64,000 bases of DNA from Rheinheimera aquimaris (lineage in GTDB: Bacteria > Pseudomonadota > Gammaproteobacteria > Enterobacterales > Alteromonadaceae): contig NZ_JAJAVQ010000001.1 of NCBI RefSeq assembly GCF_020531985.1, positions 62,001 through 126,000 of the forward strand, in the 5' to 3' direction. Numbering within the stretch: position 1 is the first letter of the stretch; the number at the start of each line of letters is the position of its first letter. Below the pieces are notes generated by a model, which was not told the origin of the DNA, ran no database searches, and was given only the letters and a program-made list of their open reading frames with translations. Shown piece by piece: positions 25,524 to 35,341 of this stretch. The position numbers were made by a program, and so were the translations under genes.

Positions 25524-26462
25524 TTAACTTAGTGCTATGACCTGGACATCGCTATGCGGGCTGGCGCTTACGTGTTCTGGTTGTTCGTCATCCAGCTCCA
25601 GACCAACTGGTACAGCCGGCACGGCGGCTTTATCAAAGGCCGTATCACGTTCGCTAAGTTCGGTATCTTTACTTAATGTGGCGAAACTGAACAAGTTGGT
25701 GTCGATCATATGTGATGGCACTATGTTTTGCATTGCCTGAAACATGGTTTCAATACGACCAGGAAAGCGCTTATCCCAATCCTGTAGCATCTCTTTGACG
25801 ACCTGGCGCTGTAACCCATCCTGTGAGCCGCAAAGGTTACACGGAATAATCGGAAACTGTTTCGCTTGCGCATACTTTTCAATATCTTTCTCTTTGCAGT
25901 ATGCCAGCGGGCGGATCACTATATGCTCGCCGTTATCGCTGACCAGTTTAGGTGGCATCGACTTCATTTTGCCGCCGTAGAACATATTCAGGAATAAGGT
26001 TTCCAGCATATCATCACGATGATGGCCCAGTGCAATCTTGGTTGCCCCCAGCTCCTTTGCTGTACGGTATAAAATACCACGGCGCAACCTGGAGCAAAGA
26101 GAACAGGTTGTTTTACCTTCGGGTATTTTCTCTTTGACGATAGAATAGGTATCTTCGGTAACGATTTTAAAATCGACGCCGATTTGGCTTAAATAGCCAG
26201 GTAATACCTCCGCCGGAAAACCAGGTTGTTTCTGGTCTAAGTTCACTGCCACAATAGAAAAGTTTATCGGTGCCGACTGTTGCAGGTTTAGCAGGATATC
26301 CAGCAGAGTATACGAGTCTTTGCCGCCGGATAAGCACACCATAATTTTGTCGCCTTCTTCAACCATATTGAAGTCAGCAATAGCCTGACCAACGCCCCGG
26401 CGCAGGCGCTTATGCAGTTTATTCAGATTGTATTGGGCTTTGGCTTGCGCTGCGTGCGTCAT
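25524..26462 (-). CDS. ttcA: tRNA 2-thiocytidine(32) synthetase TtcA
   Basis: A 312-residue PP-loop ATPase that thiolates C32 of certain tRNAs with an iron-sulfur cluster. The PP-loop SGGKDS is at 45-50, and the two CxxC motifs are in [12 protein letters not shown] and [13 protein letters not shown] 40-residue C-terminal tail beyond the conserved part is variable in the family. It lies downstream of fnr and uspE on the same strand, the order seen in Shewanella-like genomes. Its promoter has a TATAAT at 26496-26501. Confidence 0.96.
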   Translation of the reverse strand: MTHAAQAKAQYNLNKLHKRLRRGVGQAIADFNMVEEGDKIMVCLSGGKDSYTLLDILLNLQQSAPINFSIVAVNLDQKQPGFPAEVLPGYLSQIGVDFKIVTEDTYSIVKEKIPEGKTTCSLCSRLRRGILYRTAKELGATKIALGHHRDDMLETLFLNMFYGGKMKSMPPKLVSDNGEHIVIRPLAYCKEKDIEKYAQAKQFPIIPCNLCGSQDGLQRQVVKEMLQDWDKRFPGRIETMFQAMQNIVPSHMIDTNLFSFATLSKDTELSERDTAFDKAAVPAVPVGLELDDEQPEHVSASPHSDVQVIALS

Positions 26463-26495
26463 AAAACAGAAGTACCACTAAAGAAAATGGCGCAC

Positions 26496-26501
26496 ATTAT
26501 A
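26496..26501 (-). promoter_or_regulatory. -10 element of ttcA promoter
   Basis: On the minus strand TATAAT lies 33 bases before the ttcA ATG. It sits in the loop of a 7-bp inverted repeat (GGCGCAC 26489-26495 and GTGCGCC 26509-26515). The -35 region is poorly defined; a TTGACA occurs too far upstream (25 bases) to pair with it. Confidence 0.45.
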
Positions 26502-26541
26502 ACGAAGCGTGCGCCAATACCAAAGCTGTCAATAATAAATC

Positions 26542-27474
26542 TCAGTCTTTCTGTAGCGGACAGACGAAATTAGCCGGTTTTACCGCCAGCACATCGCAAT
26601 CCAGACGATCAATCACATGCTCGGCGGTATTACCGATAATCGCTGCAGATAAGCCGGTGCGGCCGATAGTGCCGATCACCACCATCTCGGCATCCAGTTT
26701 GGTTGCCAGTTCAGGCAGCACGTCTTCCGGCATGCCTTCTTTGACATGGTAATGTTCACTATCAATATCATACTGGGCCGCTAATGCTGAAACGGCTTCA
26801 ATATGATGATGTTTCATCGTGCTGTTGTACTCTTGCGGGTTAAACTCCGGTATTTCGATGGCAATGTTTACCGGTGTGCCCGGGTATGCATTGACAAGGT
26901 GAGTCTGGGCATTTAACAGGCCAGCCATTTTAAGTGCAGTCGTGGTGACTTTCTGGTTTAGTTCCAGATGATGTTCCTGCTCACTGCCGGCATTGACTGC
27001 GGCAATAATATTGCCACCCTGCGGCCAGTCGTGATCTTTGACCAACAGCACGGGGCAGGGGCATTTACGCAGAATATGCCAGTCTGTCGGTGTAAAAATC
27101 ATCGATTTTAATACATCGTGGTCATGAGTACCTTTTATGACCAAATCGTAGTTGTCTTCCAGCACTGCCAACACAACGGCCTCGAATGGACGATTATGCC
27201 AAACCACTTTGATATCAATATTCACACCGCCAGCGCGTGCGGCGGCCAGATAATCACTGATCCACAGCTCACGATCTTTTATTACCGCCTGGCGCATAGA
27301 TTCACGTTCCTCGCCAGACAGCATAGTGGTCATTTCATAAGAAAAATCATAGACAGACAGGAAAGCGGTAAGTTTACCGCCTTGTAAACGGACGAGTTCT
27401 ATCGCACGGTTAAGTGCTTTTTGCTTGTCGACAGTAGGATCCAGTACAACCAATACATTGCTGTAAGTTGACAT
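26542..27474 (-). CDS. uspE: Universal stress protein E
   Basis: A 310-residue tandem-Usp protein, close to E. coli UspE (316). The two UspA-like domains are at about 1-150 and 155-305; the second keeps the nucleotide-type motif GTIGRTGLSAAIIGNTAEHVI. It is a cytoplasmic stress protein tied to motility, adhesion and oxidative defence in E. coli. ATG 27474 has GGAG 6 bases upstream and is better than an in-frame GTG at 27486. It follows fnr, a conserved neighbourhood that suggests response to low oxygen. Confidence 0.95.
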   Translation of the reverse strand: MSTYSNVLVVLDPTVDKQKALNRAIELVRLQGGKLTAFLSVYDFSYEMTTMLSGEERESMRQAVIKDRELWISDYLAAARAGGVNIDIKVVWHNRPFEAVVLAVLEDNYDLVIKGTHDHDVLKSMIFTPTDWHILRKCPCPVLLVKDHDWPQGGNIIAAVNAGSEQEHHLELNQKVTTTALKMAGLLNAQTHLVNAYPGTPVNIAIEIPEFNPQEYNSTMKHHHIEAVSALAAQYDIDSEHYHVKEGMPEDVLPELATKLDAEMVVIGTIGRTGLSAAIIGNTAEHVIDRLDCDVLAVKPANFVCPLQKD

Positions 27475-27541
27475 AAGCTGCTCCACGTTACGGTTACTGT
27501 ATTAAGTGTAGTCAAAATAACGTGAACTGACCCAGACTTAC

Positions 27542-27555
27542 TTGCGCTGGCGCAA
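27542..27555 (-). promoter_or_regulatory. Palindrome TTGCGCTGGCGCAA upstream of uspE
   Basis: A 14-base palindrome (6-bp arms, centre TG) about 68 bases before the uspE start, between fnr and uspE. The TTG...CAA ends have the same spacing as the FNR box (TTGAT-N4-ATCAA) but the inner bases are CG instead of AT, so FNR itself is a doubtful ligand. It could also be a short fnr 3' hairpin. Confidence 0.35.
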
Positions 27556-27570
27556 AGAACGGTGAACAAA

Positions 27571-28284
27571 TTAGCAATGGGCGGTTAGGGCACCCAGTTT
27601 AGACAGCGCGGTTTTATCATTAATACTGATAAGCTTGCCATTAACCTGGATCAGCTGTTCTTTGTCCAGTTTACTGAGCAAACGGCTGATGGTTTCTACC
27701 GTTAGCCCCAGATAGTTGCCAATGTCACTACGGGTCATCGTCAACCGGAACTCGCTGCCGGAAAAACCACGGCTGGCGTAGCGCTGTGCCAGCTGTGATA
27801 AAAACGTCGCCAGTTTTTGCTCTGCTGTTTTGCGGTTTAGTAATAGCATCATCTGCTGATCGGCCTGAATGTCTTCGCTCATCAGGCGCATCATCTGCTG
27901 ACGTAACCGGGGTAGCTGGTCAAGTAAGGTTTCAAGATTTGGCAGCGGAATCTCACACACCATCGCCGTTTCCAGCGCTTCGGCGTAGCTTGGATGTTGC
28001 TGATTACTCAGAGCATCAAAACCAACAATATCACCCGGCAGATGAAAGCCAGTAATTTGCTGCTCGCCCTGCTCAGTCAGCGTAAAGGTTTTAAACGAGC
28101 CCGTACGTATCGCGTAAAGGCAGCGCTGTGTTTGGCCAGCTTCAAATAGCATATCGGCTTTATGTAATGGCTTTTTACGCTGGATGATATCATCCAGACG
28201 ATTCAGCTCAGTGTCGTTAAGCGAAAACGGTAAACATAACTGGCTGAAACCGCAGTCCTGACAATTGATCGCTGAGCGTTGCAT
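27571..28284 (-). CDS. fnr: FNR oxygen-sensing transcription regulator
   Basis: A 237-residue CRP/FNR protein. Cys8, Cys11 and Cys17 ([12 protein letters not shown]) with Cys110 (AMVCEIP) match the four ligands of the oxygen-labile 4Fe-4S cluster. The effector-like beta barrel spans about 25-145 and the helix-turn-helix is in [22 protein letters not shown]. When the cluster is intact the dimer binds TTGAT-N4-ATCAA. It is encoded just after the cbb3 assembly genes (ccoHIS), the usual place for this regulator (EtrA/ANR) in related genomes. Confidence 0.96.
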   Translation of the reverse strand: MQRSAINCQDCGFSQLCLPFSLNDTELNRLDDIIQRKKPLHKADMLFEAGQTQRCLYAIRTGSFKTFTLTEQGEQQITGFHLPGDIVGFDALSNQQHPSYAEALETAMVCEIPLPNLETLLDQLPRLRQQMMRLMSEDIQADQQMMLLLNRKTAEQKLATFLSQLAQRYASRGFSGSEFRLTMTRSDIGNYLGLTVETISRLLSKLDKEQLIQVNGKLISINDKTALSKLGALTAHC

Positions 28285-28326
28285 AGATACATCCTTTACG
28301 CTAAATACCGGTACACGACGGCTAGG

Positions 28327-29001
28327 TTAGAAAATCAAACGGCGAATGGCAAGCCAAATCGTATAGCTGGCATAAATAGCTAAAGCTGTGGCGATGATAT
28401 AGCGCAGTAACGGGGTATTTTTTAGCTTGTTTAACAGTTGCGCCGCACTGCCACTGAGCAGTATCGCCGGTAGCGTGCCGATACCAAAACTAAACATGAT
28501 TAACGAGCCCTGTAACATGCTGCCACTGGCCAGGCTCCAGCCCAGCGTGCTGTATACCAGGCCACAGGGCAGTGCCCCCCAGCACAGGCCATAGCTGTAG
28601 GCCTTGATACCAGAATTTAGAGGCAGCAATTTTTTCGCCAGCGGTTGTACGTAACACCATAATTTCTGCCCCAGTTTTTCCAGATGGATGAGGCCAAACC
28701 ATAGCCGGCTGATATAGAGGGCCATCATTAGCAGCAATACGCCGGCAACTAAACGTAACCAAAGTAACGATACACCTGCAGCCTGCATGGCGCTAACGCC
28801 AAAATAACCCACTGCTGCACCAAACAGGCTGTAGGTTGTCAGCCTGCCTAAGCTTAGCAGCAGTTGCAGACGCAACTTCTGCAATGGTGACTGTTGCGGC
28901 ATAGACAGCTGCAGAGCGGCTGCAATACCACCGCACATTACCAGACAGTGGCTGCTACCGAGCAAACCGATAATCAACGCTGCCAGTAAATCGGTGTTCA
29001 T
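28327..29001 (-). CDS. SafE/TauE-like membrane protein of the cbb3 assembly cluster
   Basis: A 224-residue protein with about six membrane helices, of the sulfite exporter TauE/SafE (UreH-like) group. GSSHCLVMCGGIAAAL near residue 15-30 holds the conserved His and two Cys that may bind copper. A second GLCWGALPCGLVYS motif repeats this pattern, pointing to an internal duplication. It overlaps ccoS by 4 bases. Genes of this type regularly follow ccoS; a role in copper delivery to the oxidase is inferred from context. Confidence 0.85.
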   Translation of the reverse strand: MNTDLLAALIIGLLGSSHCLVMCGGIAAALQLSMPQQSPLQKLRLQLLLSLGRLTTYSLFGAAVGYFGVSAMQAAGVSLLWLRLVAGVLLLMMALYISRLWFGLIHLEKLGQKLWCYVQPLAKKLLPLNSGIKAYSYGLCWGALPCGLVYSTLGWSLASGSMLQGSLIMFSFGIGTLPAILLSGSAAQLLNKLKNTPLLRYIIATALAIYASYTIWLAIRRLIF

Positions 29002-29192
29002 TGTTTAGGTGGCTGTTGTTCGTCGTCGGATGAGGCACTGCGACTTTGTGGCTTATTATCATCAAACAGAATACTAAAACCTTCCTTATCCAGATCTTCA
29101 AACTGCTTACTGCGAACAGCCCAGAAAAATACCGCTAATCCTATGATAACAAACAAGATGGCAATTGGGATTAGGACGTAAATAACACTCAT
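28998..29192 (-). CDS. ccoS: Cbb3 oxidase maturation protein CcoS
   Basis: A 64-residue single-span protein: MSVIYVLIPIAILFVIIGLAVFFWAV is the membrane helix, followed by SKQFEDLDKEGFSILFDD, the conserved CcoS segment. CcoS is needed for putting haem and copper into cbb3 oxidase. Its gene overlaps both ccoI and the next gene by 4 bases, showing tight coupling. Confidence 0.95.
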   Translation of the reverse strand: MSVIYVLIPIAILFVIIGLAVFFWAVRSKQFEDLDKEGFSILFDDNKPQSRSASSDDEQQPPKQ

Positions 29193-31585
29193 TTTTTAAG
29201 CAGCCTTAAAGAGTTTGATACCACCAGTAACGAGCTGAATGACATACCCAGCACTGCGATATAAGGTGAAACAAAACCGGCAACTGCCAATGGAATAATA
29301 AGCAGGTTATAGCCAGCAGACCAATACAGATTTTGTTTAATAACGTTTTGTGCATGACTGCTTTCAGCAAGCAGATGCTCAAGTAAACCTATACTGGGCT
29401 GCAACAGTAACACATCGGCCTGATTTTTTGACAGGTCACTGCCGGTTTCCAGCGTCACTGACACATGCGCTGCGTGAAAGGCCGGATTATCATTAATACC
29501 ATCGCCCAACATCAGCACTTTATGCCCGTCGCGCACCAAATGCTCGATTTCCATTACTTTTTGCTCAGGCGTACACCCTTTATGCATCAAATCAAACTGC
29601 AATTGCTGTTGTAGCTGCTGTGCCTGCGCTGAATTATCACCTGTTAGCATAACCAGTTTATAGCCAGCTGTGCGCAACCGCGCAATCAGAGACGGCACTT
29701 CTGGGCGTACGGCATCTTGTAACCATATCTCGGCAATACATACCTCGTTGATTGTCAGAAACACCATTGCATCTGACGACGTACTGAGTTTGCAAAAAGC
29801 CGAACTGCCGATTTTGACGAGCATATTGTTGTAATTTGTCTGAATTCCGGCGCCGACACTGATCTCCGTCTCTGTTAATGGCAGAGGTACTGTCAGATAA
29901 GGTTTAAAAGCCCTGGCGATCGGGTGTTCTGAAAATTGCTCTATATTGGCTATCAGGTTCAGCACATCTGAACGGCTGTACTCAGAGCCATTGATTTTAA
30001 CCTCTGCGACAGAAAAACGGCCTTCAGTCAGGGTGCCGGTTTTATCAAAAACCAGATGGGTTAGCTGCGGCAGGACATCAAGTACTGTTGAGTGCTTTAT
30101 CAGAATGCCGCGGCGGTTCAGGCTAGCCAAAGCGCAGGTAACCGCTGTCGGCGCTGCCAGGCTTAATGCACAGGGGCAGGTGGCAACCAGCACCGACAAC
30201 GTTATCCAAAAGGCACGGTCTGCGTCGAGCCAGAAGTACCATAGTGCAAATGTCGCTACTGCTATCACTAATAAGCGTTCAACAAAATAGCGCGCCAGTT
30301 GATCGGTCTTTTGCAACACTGCGGGCTTCTGACTTAATGTTCTTTGCTGCAGTGCGATAATCTGCCCCAAATGTGACGCTGCCAGAGGCTGGCTCACTTT
30401 AACCTGCAGCAAGCCATCATGATTTGTACTGCCTGCCAGCACTTTATCACCACATTGTTTTTCTACAGCAGCGTATTCGCCGGTTAGCATTGATTCATCA
30501 GCCGAACTGTTACCACTGATAATAATGCCATCTGCTGCGATGGTTTCACCGGGTTTTACCAGTATCACATCACCGGCTCTGAGTCTTTTGGCGGAAACAG
30601 CCTGCGGCTGATTATCCTGTAACAGCGTTGCAGCAACAGGCATAATCTTCAGCAGGTTGCTGGTGGCATCCCGGGCACGGGAACGGGCGCGGTATTCAAA
30701 GAACTTACCCAGCTGCAGCAAAAAGGTAAACATACATACCGATTCAAAATAGACTTCACCGGTGCGGAATACCGTCGCGTAAGCTGACGCAAAAAAGGTG
30801 TAATACACTGCTAAGCTGACAGGAACATCCATATTCAGCTGGCGGGCTTTTATACCGCGCCAGGCGCTTTGTACGAACGGCAGCGCAGCGTATAGCACTA
30901 CCGGCAAGGTTAGCACCAGGCTAATCCAGCGCAGATAGCCCTGATGTGAGGCTTCAATTCCGGTATAGTCGCCAAAATACAGCGCAACCGCTAACATCAT
31001 AACCTGCATCGTCATGATACCTGACACGGCTAGTCGCTTTAAAAACCGGTTCAGTTCAGTTTTAAATGCTTGCTCTTCATTGTCAGCTACAAAGGGGCTG
31101 GCCTGGTAGCCGATAGCGGCAAGCTTGCTCAGGATAACGCTAAGTGGCGTTTTATCAGCCTGCCAGATCAAGTGACAGCGCTGTGTGGCAGAATTAACCG
31201 TGACCTGATGAACGGTATTCAACTGGCGCAGTTGTTTTTCAATCAACCAGGCGCAGGCTGCACAACTGATGCCGGTGACGGATAATGATATTTCGGTTAA
31301 ATCGCCTTGTTGTACACTGACATCGGCCAGCACATCGGGCGCATCGTATTCTGCCAGCGTGTCGGCAAGCTCCTTTGGCAGCGCATAACGGCTGGCAGGT
31401 TCAGTTCTAAAACGGTAATAATCGCTCAGACCACTGGATATGATGGTGTCTGCGATGGCCTGACAACCGGCACAGCAGAATTGCCGCTGCTGGTTATCAA
31501 AAGAAAGCGTAAAGTTAAAACCGCCCGGTATCGGCTCATTACAGTGAAAACAACGTTCAGCAGTCACTGAGAAAACCCTACTCAA
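29189..31585 (-). CDS. ccoI: Copper-exporting P-type ATPase CcoI of cbb3 assembly
   Basis: A 798-residue P1B ATPase that moves Cu+ across the inner membrane for cbb3 oxidase. It starts with a Cys-rich segment (CFHCNEPIPGG, then FCCAGCQAIA), followed by an HMA-like domain with ISCAACAWLIEK. Eight membrane helices follow, with the copper site ATCPCALSLAAP, the phosphorylation motif DKTGTLTEG and the GDGINDNPAF hinge. The extra N-terminal Cys cluster is typical of CcoI/FixI rather than CopA. It overlaps ccoH and ccoS. Confidence 0.95.
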   Translation of the reverse strand: MSRVFSVTAERCFHCNEPIPGGFNFTLSFDNQQRQFCCAGCQAIADTIISSGLSDYYRFRTEPASRYALPKELADTLAEYDAPDVLADVSVQQGDLTEISLSVTGISCAACAWLIEKQLRQLNTVHQVTVNSATQRCHLIWQADKTPLSVILSKLAAIGYQASPFVADNEEQAFKTELNRFLKRLAVSGIMTMQVMMLAVALYFGDYTGIEASHQGYLRWISLVLTLPVVLYAALPFVQSAWRGIKARQLNMDVPVSLAVYYTFFASAYATVFRTGEVYFESVCMFTFLLQLGKFFEYRARSRARDATSNLLKIMPVAATLLQDNQPQAVSAKRLRAGDVILVKPGETIAADGIIISGNSSADESMLTGEYAAVEKQCGDKVLAGSTNHDGLLQVKVSQPLAASHLGQIIALQQRTLSQKPAVLQKTDQLARYFVERLLVIAVATFALWYFWLDADRAFWITLSVLVATCPCALSLAAPTAVTCALASLNRRGILIKHSTVLDVLPQLTHLVFDKTGTLTEGRFSVAEVKINGSEYSRSDVLNLIANIEQFSEHPIARAFKPYLTVPLPLTETEISVGAGIQTNYNNMLVKIGSSAFCKLSTSSDAMVFLTINEVCIAEIWLQDAVRPEVPSLIARLRTAGYKLVMLTGDNSAQAQQLQQQLQFDLMHKGCTPEQKVMEIEHLVRDGHKVLMLGDGINDNPAFHAAHVSVTLETGSDLSKNQADVLLLQPSIGLLEHLLAESSHAQNVIKQNLYWSAGYNLLIIPLAVAGFVSPYIAVLGMSFSSLLVVSNSLRLLKK

Positions 31586-32070
31586 TAGCCAAGTTTAATT
31601 TCGGTTGCCGCAGGTAGGTGCAGCTCAGCCCGGAGTTTCCATTCTTTACTGGCATCTGATACTACCAGCTGCCATTTTCCCGTGGGCGATAGTGGCAAAT
31701 TAGCGACATACAGTAATTCACCGCTACGCTCTGCATCCAGAGCAAAATCACGCGCGGCAAGAGTAGGGTGGTAAAAATCCAGATGCACTTCGCCTTCAAG
31801 TACAGCATTTTCAGCAAAGCGCACTATGGCTTTGTTACCGGCAATCAGAATAGTGGCCTGTAAATTTCGCAGTGCAGCCTCGCGGTACTTCGCCAGTTGC
31901 ATATTAATTGCCCGGCCTTCTTTGTAGTAATCGTCTACGACCAGATCGGGGGAATTCTGCTGCATAATAAAAACGGTGTGTACTGCTTTTAGGGCAGTAA
32001 AAACCGGGATAGCAATTAACAGCCATGGCCACAGCTGTTTATACCAGGGTTTAGTGTCGTGCTGCATCAC
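31582..32070 (-). CDS. ccoH: Cbb3 oxidase assembly protein CcoH (FixH family)
   Basis: A 162-residue FixH/CcoH protein: one membrane helix (about 13-33, LWPWLLIAIPVFTALKAVHTVF) and a periplasmic beta domain. The conserved VDDYYKEGRAINMQLAKYREA segment follows the helix. It helps CcoI and the oxidase subunits assemble. It overlaps ccoI by 4 bases and is separated from ccoP by a hairpin, so it may be transcribed at a lower level than the structural genes. Confidence 0.93.
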   Translation of the reverse strand: MMQHDTKPWYKQLWPWLLIAIPVFTALKAVHTVFIMQQNSPDLVVDDYYKEGRAINMQLAKYREAALRNLQATILIAGNKAIVRFAENAVLEGEVHLDFYHPTLAARDFALDAERSGELLYVANLPLSPTGKWQLVVSDASKEWKLRAELHLPAATEIKLGY

Positions 32071-32087
32071 TACCTCTAATACATAGA

Positions 32088-32112
32088 AATAAGCCCCAAA
32101 CAGGGGCTTATT
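32088..32112 (-). terminator. Hairpin between ccoP and ccoH
   Basis: A 10-bp perfect stem (AATAAGCCCC and complement) with a 5-base loop, followed on the minus strand by TTTCTATG. The T-tract is short, so this is likely a leaky terminator or processing site separating ccoNOQP from ccoHIS. Confidence 0.65.
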
Positions 32113-32130
32113 CTTATACGGATTGCCAAA

Positions 32131-33114
32131 TTATTGTTGAGCGTCAGGCTTATCCGGGTTTGATAACCGGTATACGTAAGCCGTCAGAATATGTACTTTG
32201 TCTTCACCCAGTACATTTTTCCATGCCGGCATCACGCCGTTGCGGCCTTTCGTCAACGTTTCAGCGACAGTATCTGCAGAGCCACCGTATAACCAGATAT
32301 TGTCTGTCAGGTTAGGTGCACCAAATGGCAGGTTATGCGCCACACTACCTTTACCATCTGCACCATGGCAGGCAGCACACAGTGCAAACTTTGCTTTACC
32401 GGCTTCGGCGTCACGGTCATTCACTGTACGACCTGACAAACTCAGCACATAAGCTGTCATTTCTTTAATGCCTTGCTCACCCAACGCGTCGAACCAGGCA
32501 GGCATTGCTGCTTTACGGCCGTATAACAGTGTTTCTTTGATTTTGTCTGGTGAGCCACCATACAGCCAGTCGTTGTCTGTCAGGTTAGGGAAGCCTTGCT
32601 GACCACGCGCGTCTGAGCCGTGACAAAGAGCACAGTTTTGTAAAAACAAGCGCTGCCCAATTTTGATAGCTTCGTCATCATACGCCAGATCCAGCACATC
32701 ACGCTTTGCATATTGCTCGAAAATCGGGCCATATACTTCCTGTGCATGTACTACTTCACGATCAAGCTGCACATTTAAGCCTTCTGCCCTGGCATGTTCA
32801 GCAGCCAGGCGAGACTCTTCCAGTGATTTCACACCCTGATTTGAGCTGGTCCAGCCTAAAAAGCCTTTCCAGTTTCCAAGCCCCGGGTAAGCTGCCAGAT
32901 AGTATACTGACCACACCAGCGTCAGGACAAACATATAGGTCCACCAACGCGGCAAAGGGTTGTTGATTTCCTCAATACCGTCTACTTCGTGGCCGGTGTT
33001 CTGATCTTCCGGCACGCCAACGTGGTTGGTGAGGTTCCATTTCAACAGCACGGCGCAGCCAATCAGCACCGGCAGGGTTAACACTATGATCCAAGCACTC
33101 CAAAAGCTACTCAT
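32131..33114 (-). CDS. ccoP: Cytochrome c oxidase cbb3 subunit III CcoP (di-haem)
   Basis: A 327-residue di-haem cytochrome c. Two N-terminal helices with the cbb3 linker (EEINNPLPRWWTYMF, then the LGNWKGFLGW segment) precede two cytochrome domains with haem motifs CALCH and CAACH, each followed by a conserved PAW Met-bearing loop. It passes electrons to CcoO and CcoN in the inner membrane. ATG 33114 has AGGAG 8 bases upstream; a longer reading frame upstream is non-conserved and overlaps ccoQ. Confidence 0.95.
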   Translation of the reverse strand: MSSFWSAWIIVLTLPVLIGCAVLLKWNLTNHVGVPEDQNTGHEVDGIEEINNPLPRWWTYMFVLTLVWSVYYLAAYPGLGNWKGFLGWTSSNQGVKSLEESRLAAEHARAEGLNVQLDREVVHAQEVYGPIFEQYAKRDVLDLAYDDEAIKIGQRLFLQNCALCHGSDARGQQGFPNLTDNDWLYGGSPDKIKETLLYGRKAAMPAWFDALGEQGIKEMTAYVLSLSGRTVNDRDAEAGKAKFALCAACHGADGKGSVAHNLPFGAPNLTDNIWLYGGSADTVAETLTKGRNGVMPAWKNVLGEDKVHILTAYVYRLSNPDKPDAQQ

Positions 33115-33286
33115 GATCCGACTCCTGTTTGTTTTTTTGTTGTGCTTTCTGTTCGTCGTCAAAAACCAGATTTGCCGCCTGATCAAAATCAGATTTACGC
33201 TTTTTGCTGTATGCCCAGATTACAAAGGCGACAAAGCCGACAAACAAAATCACGGTAAAAATACTATGTAACGTTGCGTATTCCAT
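33107..33286 (-). CDS. ccoQ: Cytochrome c oxidase cbb3 subunit IV CcoQ
   Basis: A 59-residue protein found by translating the gap between ccoO and ccoP. It has one membrane helix (IFTVILFVGFVAFVIWAY) followed by SKKRKSDFDQAANLVFDDE, the typical CcoQ pattern, and a charged tail. It stabilises the CcoP association with the core oxidase. It starts 5 bases after the ccoO stop and overlaps ccoP by 8 bases. Its small size means automatic gene callers with a 60-residue cut-off would miss it. Confidence 0.92.
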   Translation of the reverse strand: MEYATLHSIFTVILFVGFVAFVIWAYSKKRKSDFDQAANLVFDDEQKAQQKNKQESDHE

Positions 33287-33291
33287 GAGTA

Positions 33292-33903
33292 TTACTTCAA
33301 ATGTGTGCCAAGGGACTGCAGATATGCAATTAACGCCTGCATCTCTGTCTTACCCTTCACGGCATCCGCTGCACCTGCTATATCTTCGTCCGTGTATGGC
33401 ACGTCATACATGCGCATCACTTCCATTTTCTTAGCTGTGTGCTTGCCATCGAGAATATTTTCATTCAGCCATGGGAAGCCTGGCATATTTGACTGTGGTA
33501 CCACAGAGCGCGGATCCATCAGGTGAGCAAAGTGCCAGTCATCGCTGTAACGCTGCCCAACGCGCGCCAGATCGGGGCCTGTACGCTTGGAACCCCACAG
33601 GAAAGGATGGTCCCAAACACTTTCACCGGCGACAGAGTAGTGGCCATAACGCTCAACCTCTGCACGGAAAGGACGTACCATCTGGCTGTGGCAGCCAACG
33701 CAACCTTCACGGATATAGATATCGCGACCTTCCAGCTGCAGTGCAGTGTAGGGCGCCATACCATCTACCGGTTGCGTCGTTTCATCCATAAAGAACAGCG
33801 GGGTGATCAGTACCAAAGTACCGAAGCTGATCGCAACGATGGTCAAAATAGCTAACAGACCTACGCTGCGCTCAATTTTGTCATGATGATTCTTGTTCGA
33901 CAT
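33292..33903 (-). CDS. ccoO: Cytochrome c oxidase cbb3 subunit II CcoO (mono-haem)
   Basis: A 203-residue membrane-anchored cytochrome c. One N-terminal helix (about 16-38) is followed by the family segment [26 protein letters not shown] holding the CxxCH haem site, then [14 protein letters not shown] and a Met ligand region SNMPGFPWL. It transfers electrons to the haem-copper subunit CcoN. It lies 10 bases after ccoN. Confidence 0.97.
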   Translation of the reverse strand: MSNKNHHDKIERSVGLLAILTIVAISFGTLVLITPLFFMDETTQPVDGMAPYTALQLEGRDIYIREGCVGCHSQMVRPFRAEVERYGHYSVAGESVWDHPFLWGSKRTGPDLARVGQRYSDDWHFAHLMDPRSVVPQSNMPGFPWLNENILDGKHTAKKMEVMRMYDVPYTDEDIAGAADAVKGKTEMQALIAYLQSLGTHLK

Positions 33904-33913
33904 GATTTACCTC

Positions 33914-35341
33914 TTACGCCGCTGCCGGTACAGGTTGTAACGATTCATCTTTTGCACGTATGGTTTTGTATACGTTGTATGCCATTAACAGCATACCGGT
34001 CACGACAAATACACCGCCGATAAAACGCATCAGATAAAATGGCATAGACGCTTCCAGGCTTTGTACAAAGCTGTACGTCAGGGTACCGTCAGTATTAACA
34101 GCGCGCCACATCATGCCTTGCGTAATACCCGAAATCCACATTGCTACGATATACAGCACTACGCCGATAGTATGCAGCCAGAAGTGGGTGTTAATCAGTG
34201 AAATACTGTACATACGGCCCTGGTTATACAGCACAGGGATCAGGTGGTATATCGCACCGATAGAAATCATCGCAACCCAACCCAGCGCACCAGAGTGTAC
34301 GTGGCCGATAGTCCAGTCAGTATAGTGCGATAGTGCATTTACAGACTTGATTGCCATCATTGGGCCTTCAAACGTTGACATACCGTAGAACGACAGAGAT
34401 ACGATAAGGAAGCGTAAGATAGGGTCAGTTTTCAGCTTATGCCAGGCACCTGATAACGTCATGATACCGTTGATCATACCGCCCCAGCTTGGCACAAACA
34501 GCACAACTGACATCACCATACCTAATGACTGTGTCCAGTCAGGCAGGGCAGTGTAGTGTAGGTGGTGCGGACCGGCCCAGATATACAGCGCTATCAACGC
34601 CCAGAAATGCACGATAGACAAACGATAAGAATAAACCGGACGACCAGCCTGCTTAGGTACGAAGTAGTACATCATACCCAGGAAGCCTGCAGTCAGCAGG
34701 AAGCCAACAGCGTTGTGGCCATACCACCACTGGATCATCGCATCTACCGCACCTGCATAGATTGAGTATGATTTAAAGGCACTGACCGGTATCGCCATGC
34801 TGTTGACGATGTGTAGTGCTGCAACGGTCAGAATAAAACCGCCAAGGAACCAGTTTGCTACATAAATATGGCTGGTTCTGCGTTTTACCAGCGTACCGAA
34901 GAATACGATGGCATAACAAACCCAAACCAATGTAATCAGAATATCAATTGGCCATTCCAGCTCAGCATATTCTTTTGAACTGCTCAAGCCCAGTGGCAGC
35001 GTCACAATCGCCGAAACGATAACCGCTTGCCAGCCCCAGAATGTAAACATGGCCAGCTTTTCTGCAAACAACCTTACCTGGCAGGTACGCTGCACTATGT
35101 AATAGCTGGTAGCAAACAGGGCGCTGGTACCAAAAGCGAAAATAACCGCATTGGTATGTAAAGGACGAAGGCGACTATAGGTCAACCAAGGTGTATCGAA
35201 GTTTAATGCTGGCCAGTATAACTGGGCCGCAATTAACACGCCTACTGCCATACCTACAATACCCCAAAGCACTGTAGTTAAAGCAAACAGGCGGACAACG
35301 CTATAGTTGTAGTCAACATTTAACGAATTGGTCTGGCTCAT
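33914..35341 (-). CDS. ccoN: Cytochrome c oxidase cbb3 catalytic subunit I CcoN
   Basis: A 475-residue haem-copper oxidase with about twelve membrane helices. It reduces oxygen to water at high affinity. The conserved His residues are visible: [10 protein letters not shown] (haem b), [10 protein letters not shown] (CuB), GPHHLHYT (CuB), [17 protein letters not shown] (haems). It heads the operon ccoNOQP. Its upstream region (35342-35618) would be expected to bind FNR; only a TTGAT half-site is evident at 35444-35448. Confidence 0.97.
   Translation of the reverse strand: MSQTNSLNVDYNYSVVRLFALTTVLWGIVGMAVGVLIAAQLYWPALNFDTPWLTYSRLRPLHTNAVIFAFGTSALFATSYYIVQRTCQVRLFAEKLAMFTFWGWQAVIVSAIVTLPLGLSSSKEYAELEWPIDILITLVWVCYAIVFFGTLVKRRTSHIYVANWFLGGFILTVAALHIVNSMAIPVSAFKSYSIYAGAVDAMIQWWYGHNAVGFLLTAGFLGMMYYFVPKQAGRPVYSYRLSIVHFWALIALYIWAGPHHLHYTALPDWTQSLGMVMSVVLFVPSWGGMINGIMTLSGAWHKLKTDPILRFLIVSLSFYGMSTFEGPMMAIKSVNALSHYTDWTIGHVHSGALGWVAMISIGAIYHLIPVLYNQGRMYSISLINTHFWLHTIGVVLYIVAMWISGITQGMMWRAVNTDGTLTYSFVQSLEASMPFYLMRFIGGVFVVTGMLLMAYNVYKTIRAKDESLQPVPAAA

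Noticed and set aside
33115-33186. N-terminal extension of ccoP
   Set aside because: The added residues are basic, not conserved in CcoP and overlap ccoQ; the ATG at 33114 has a good ribosome site.
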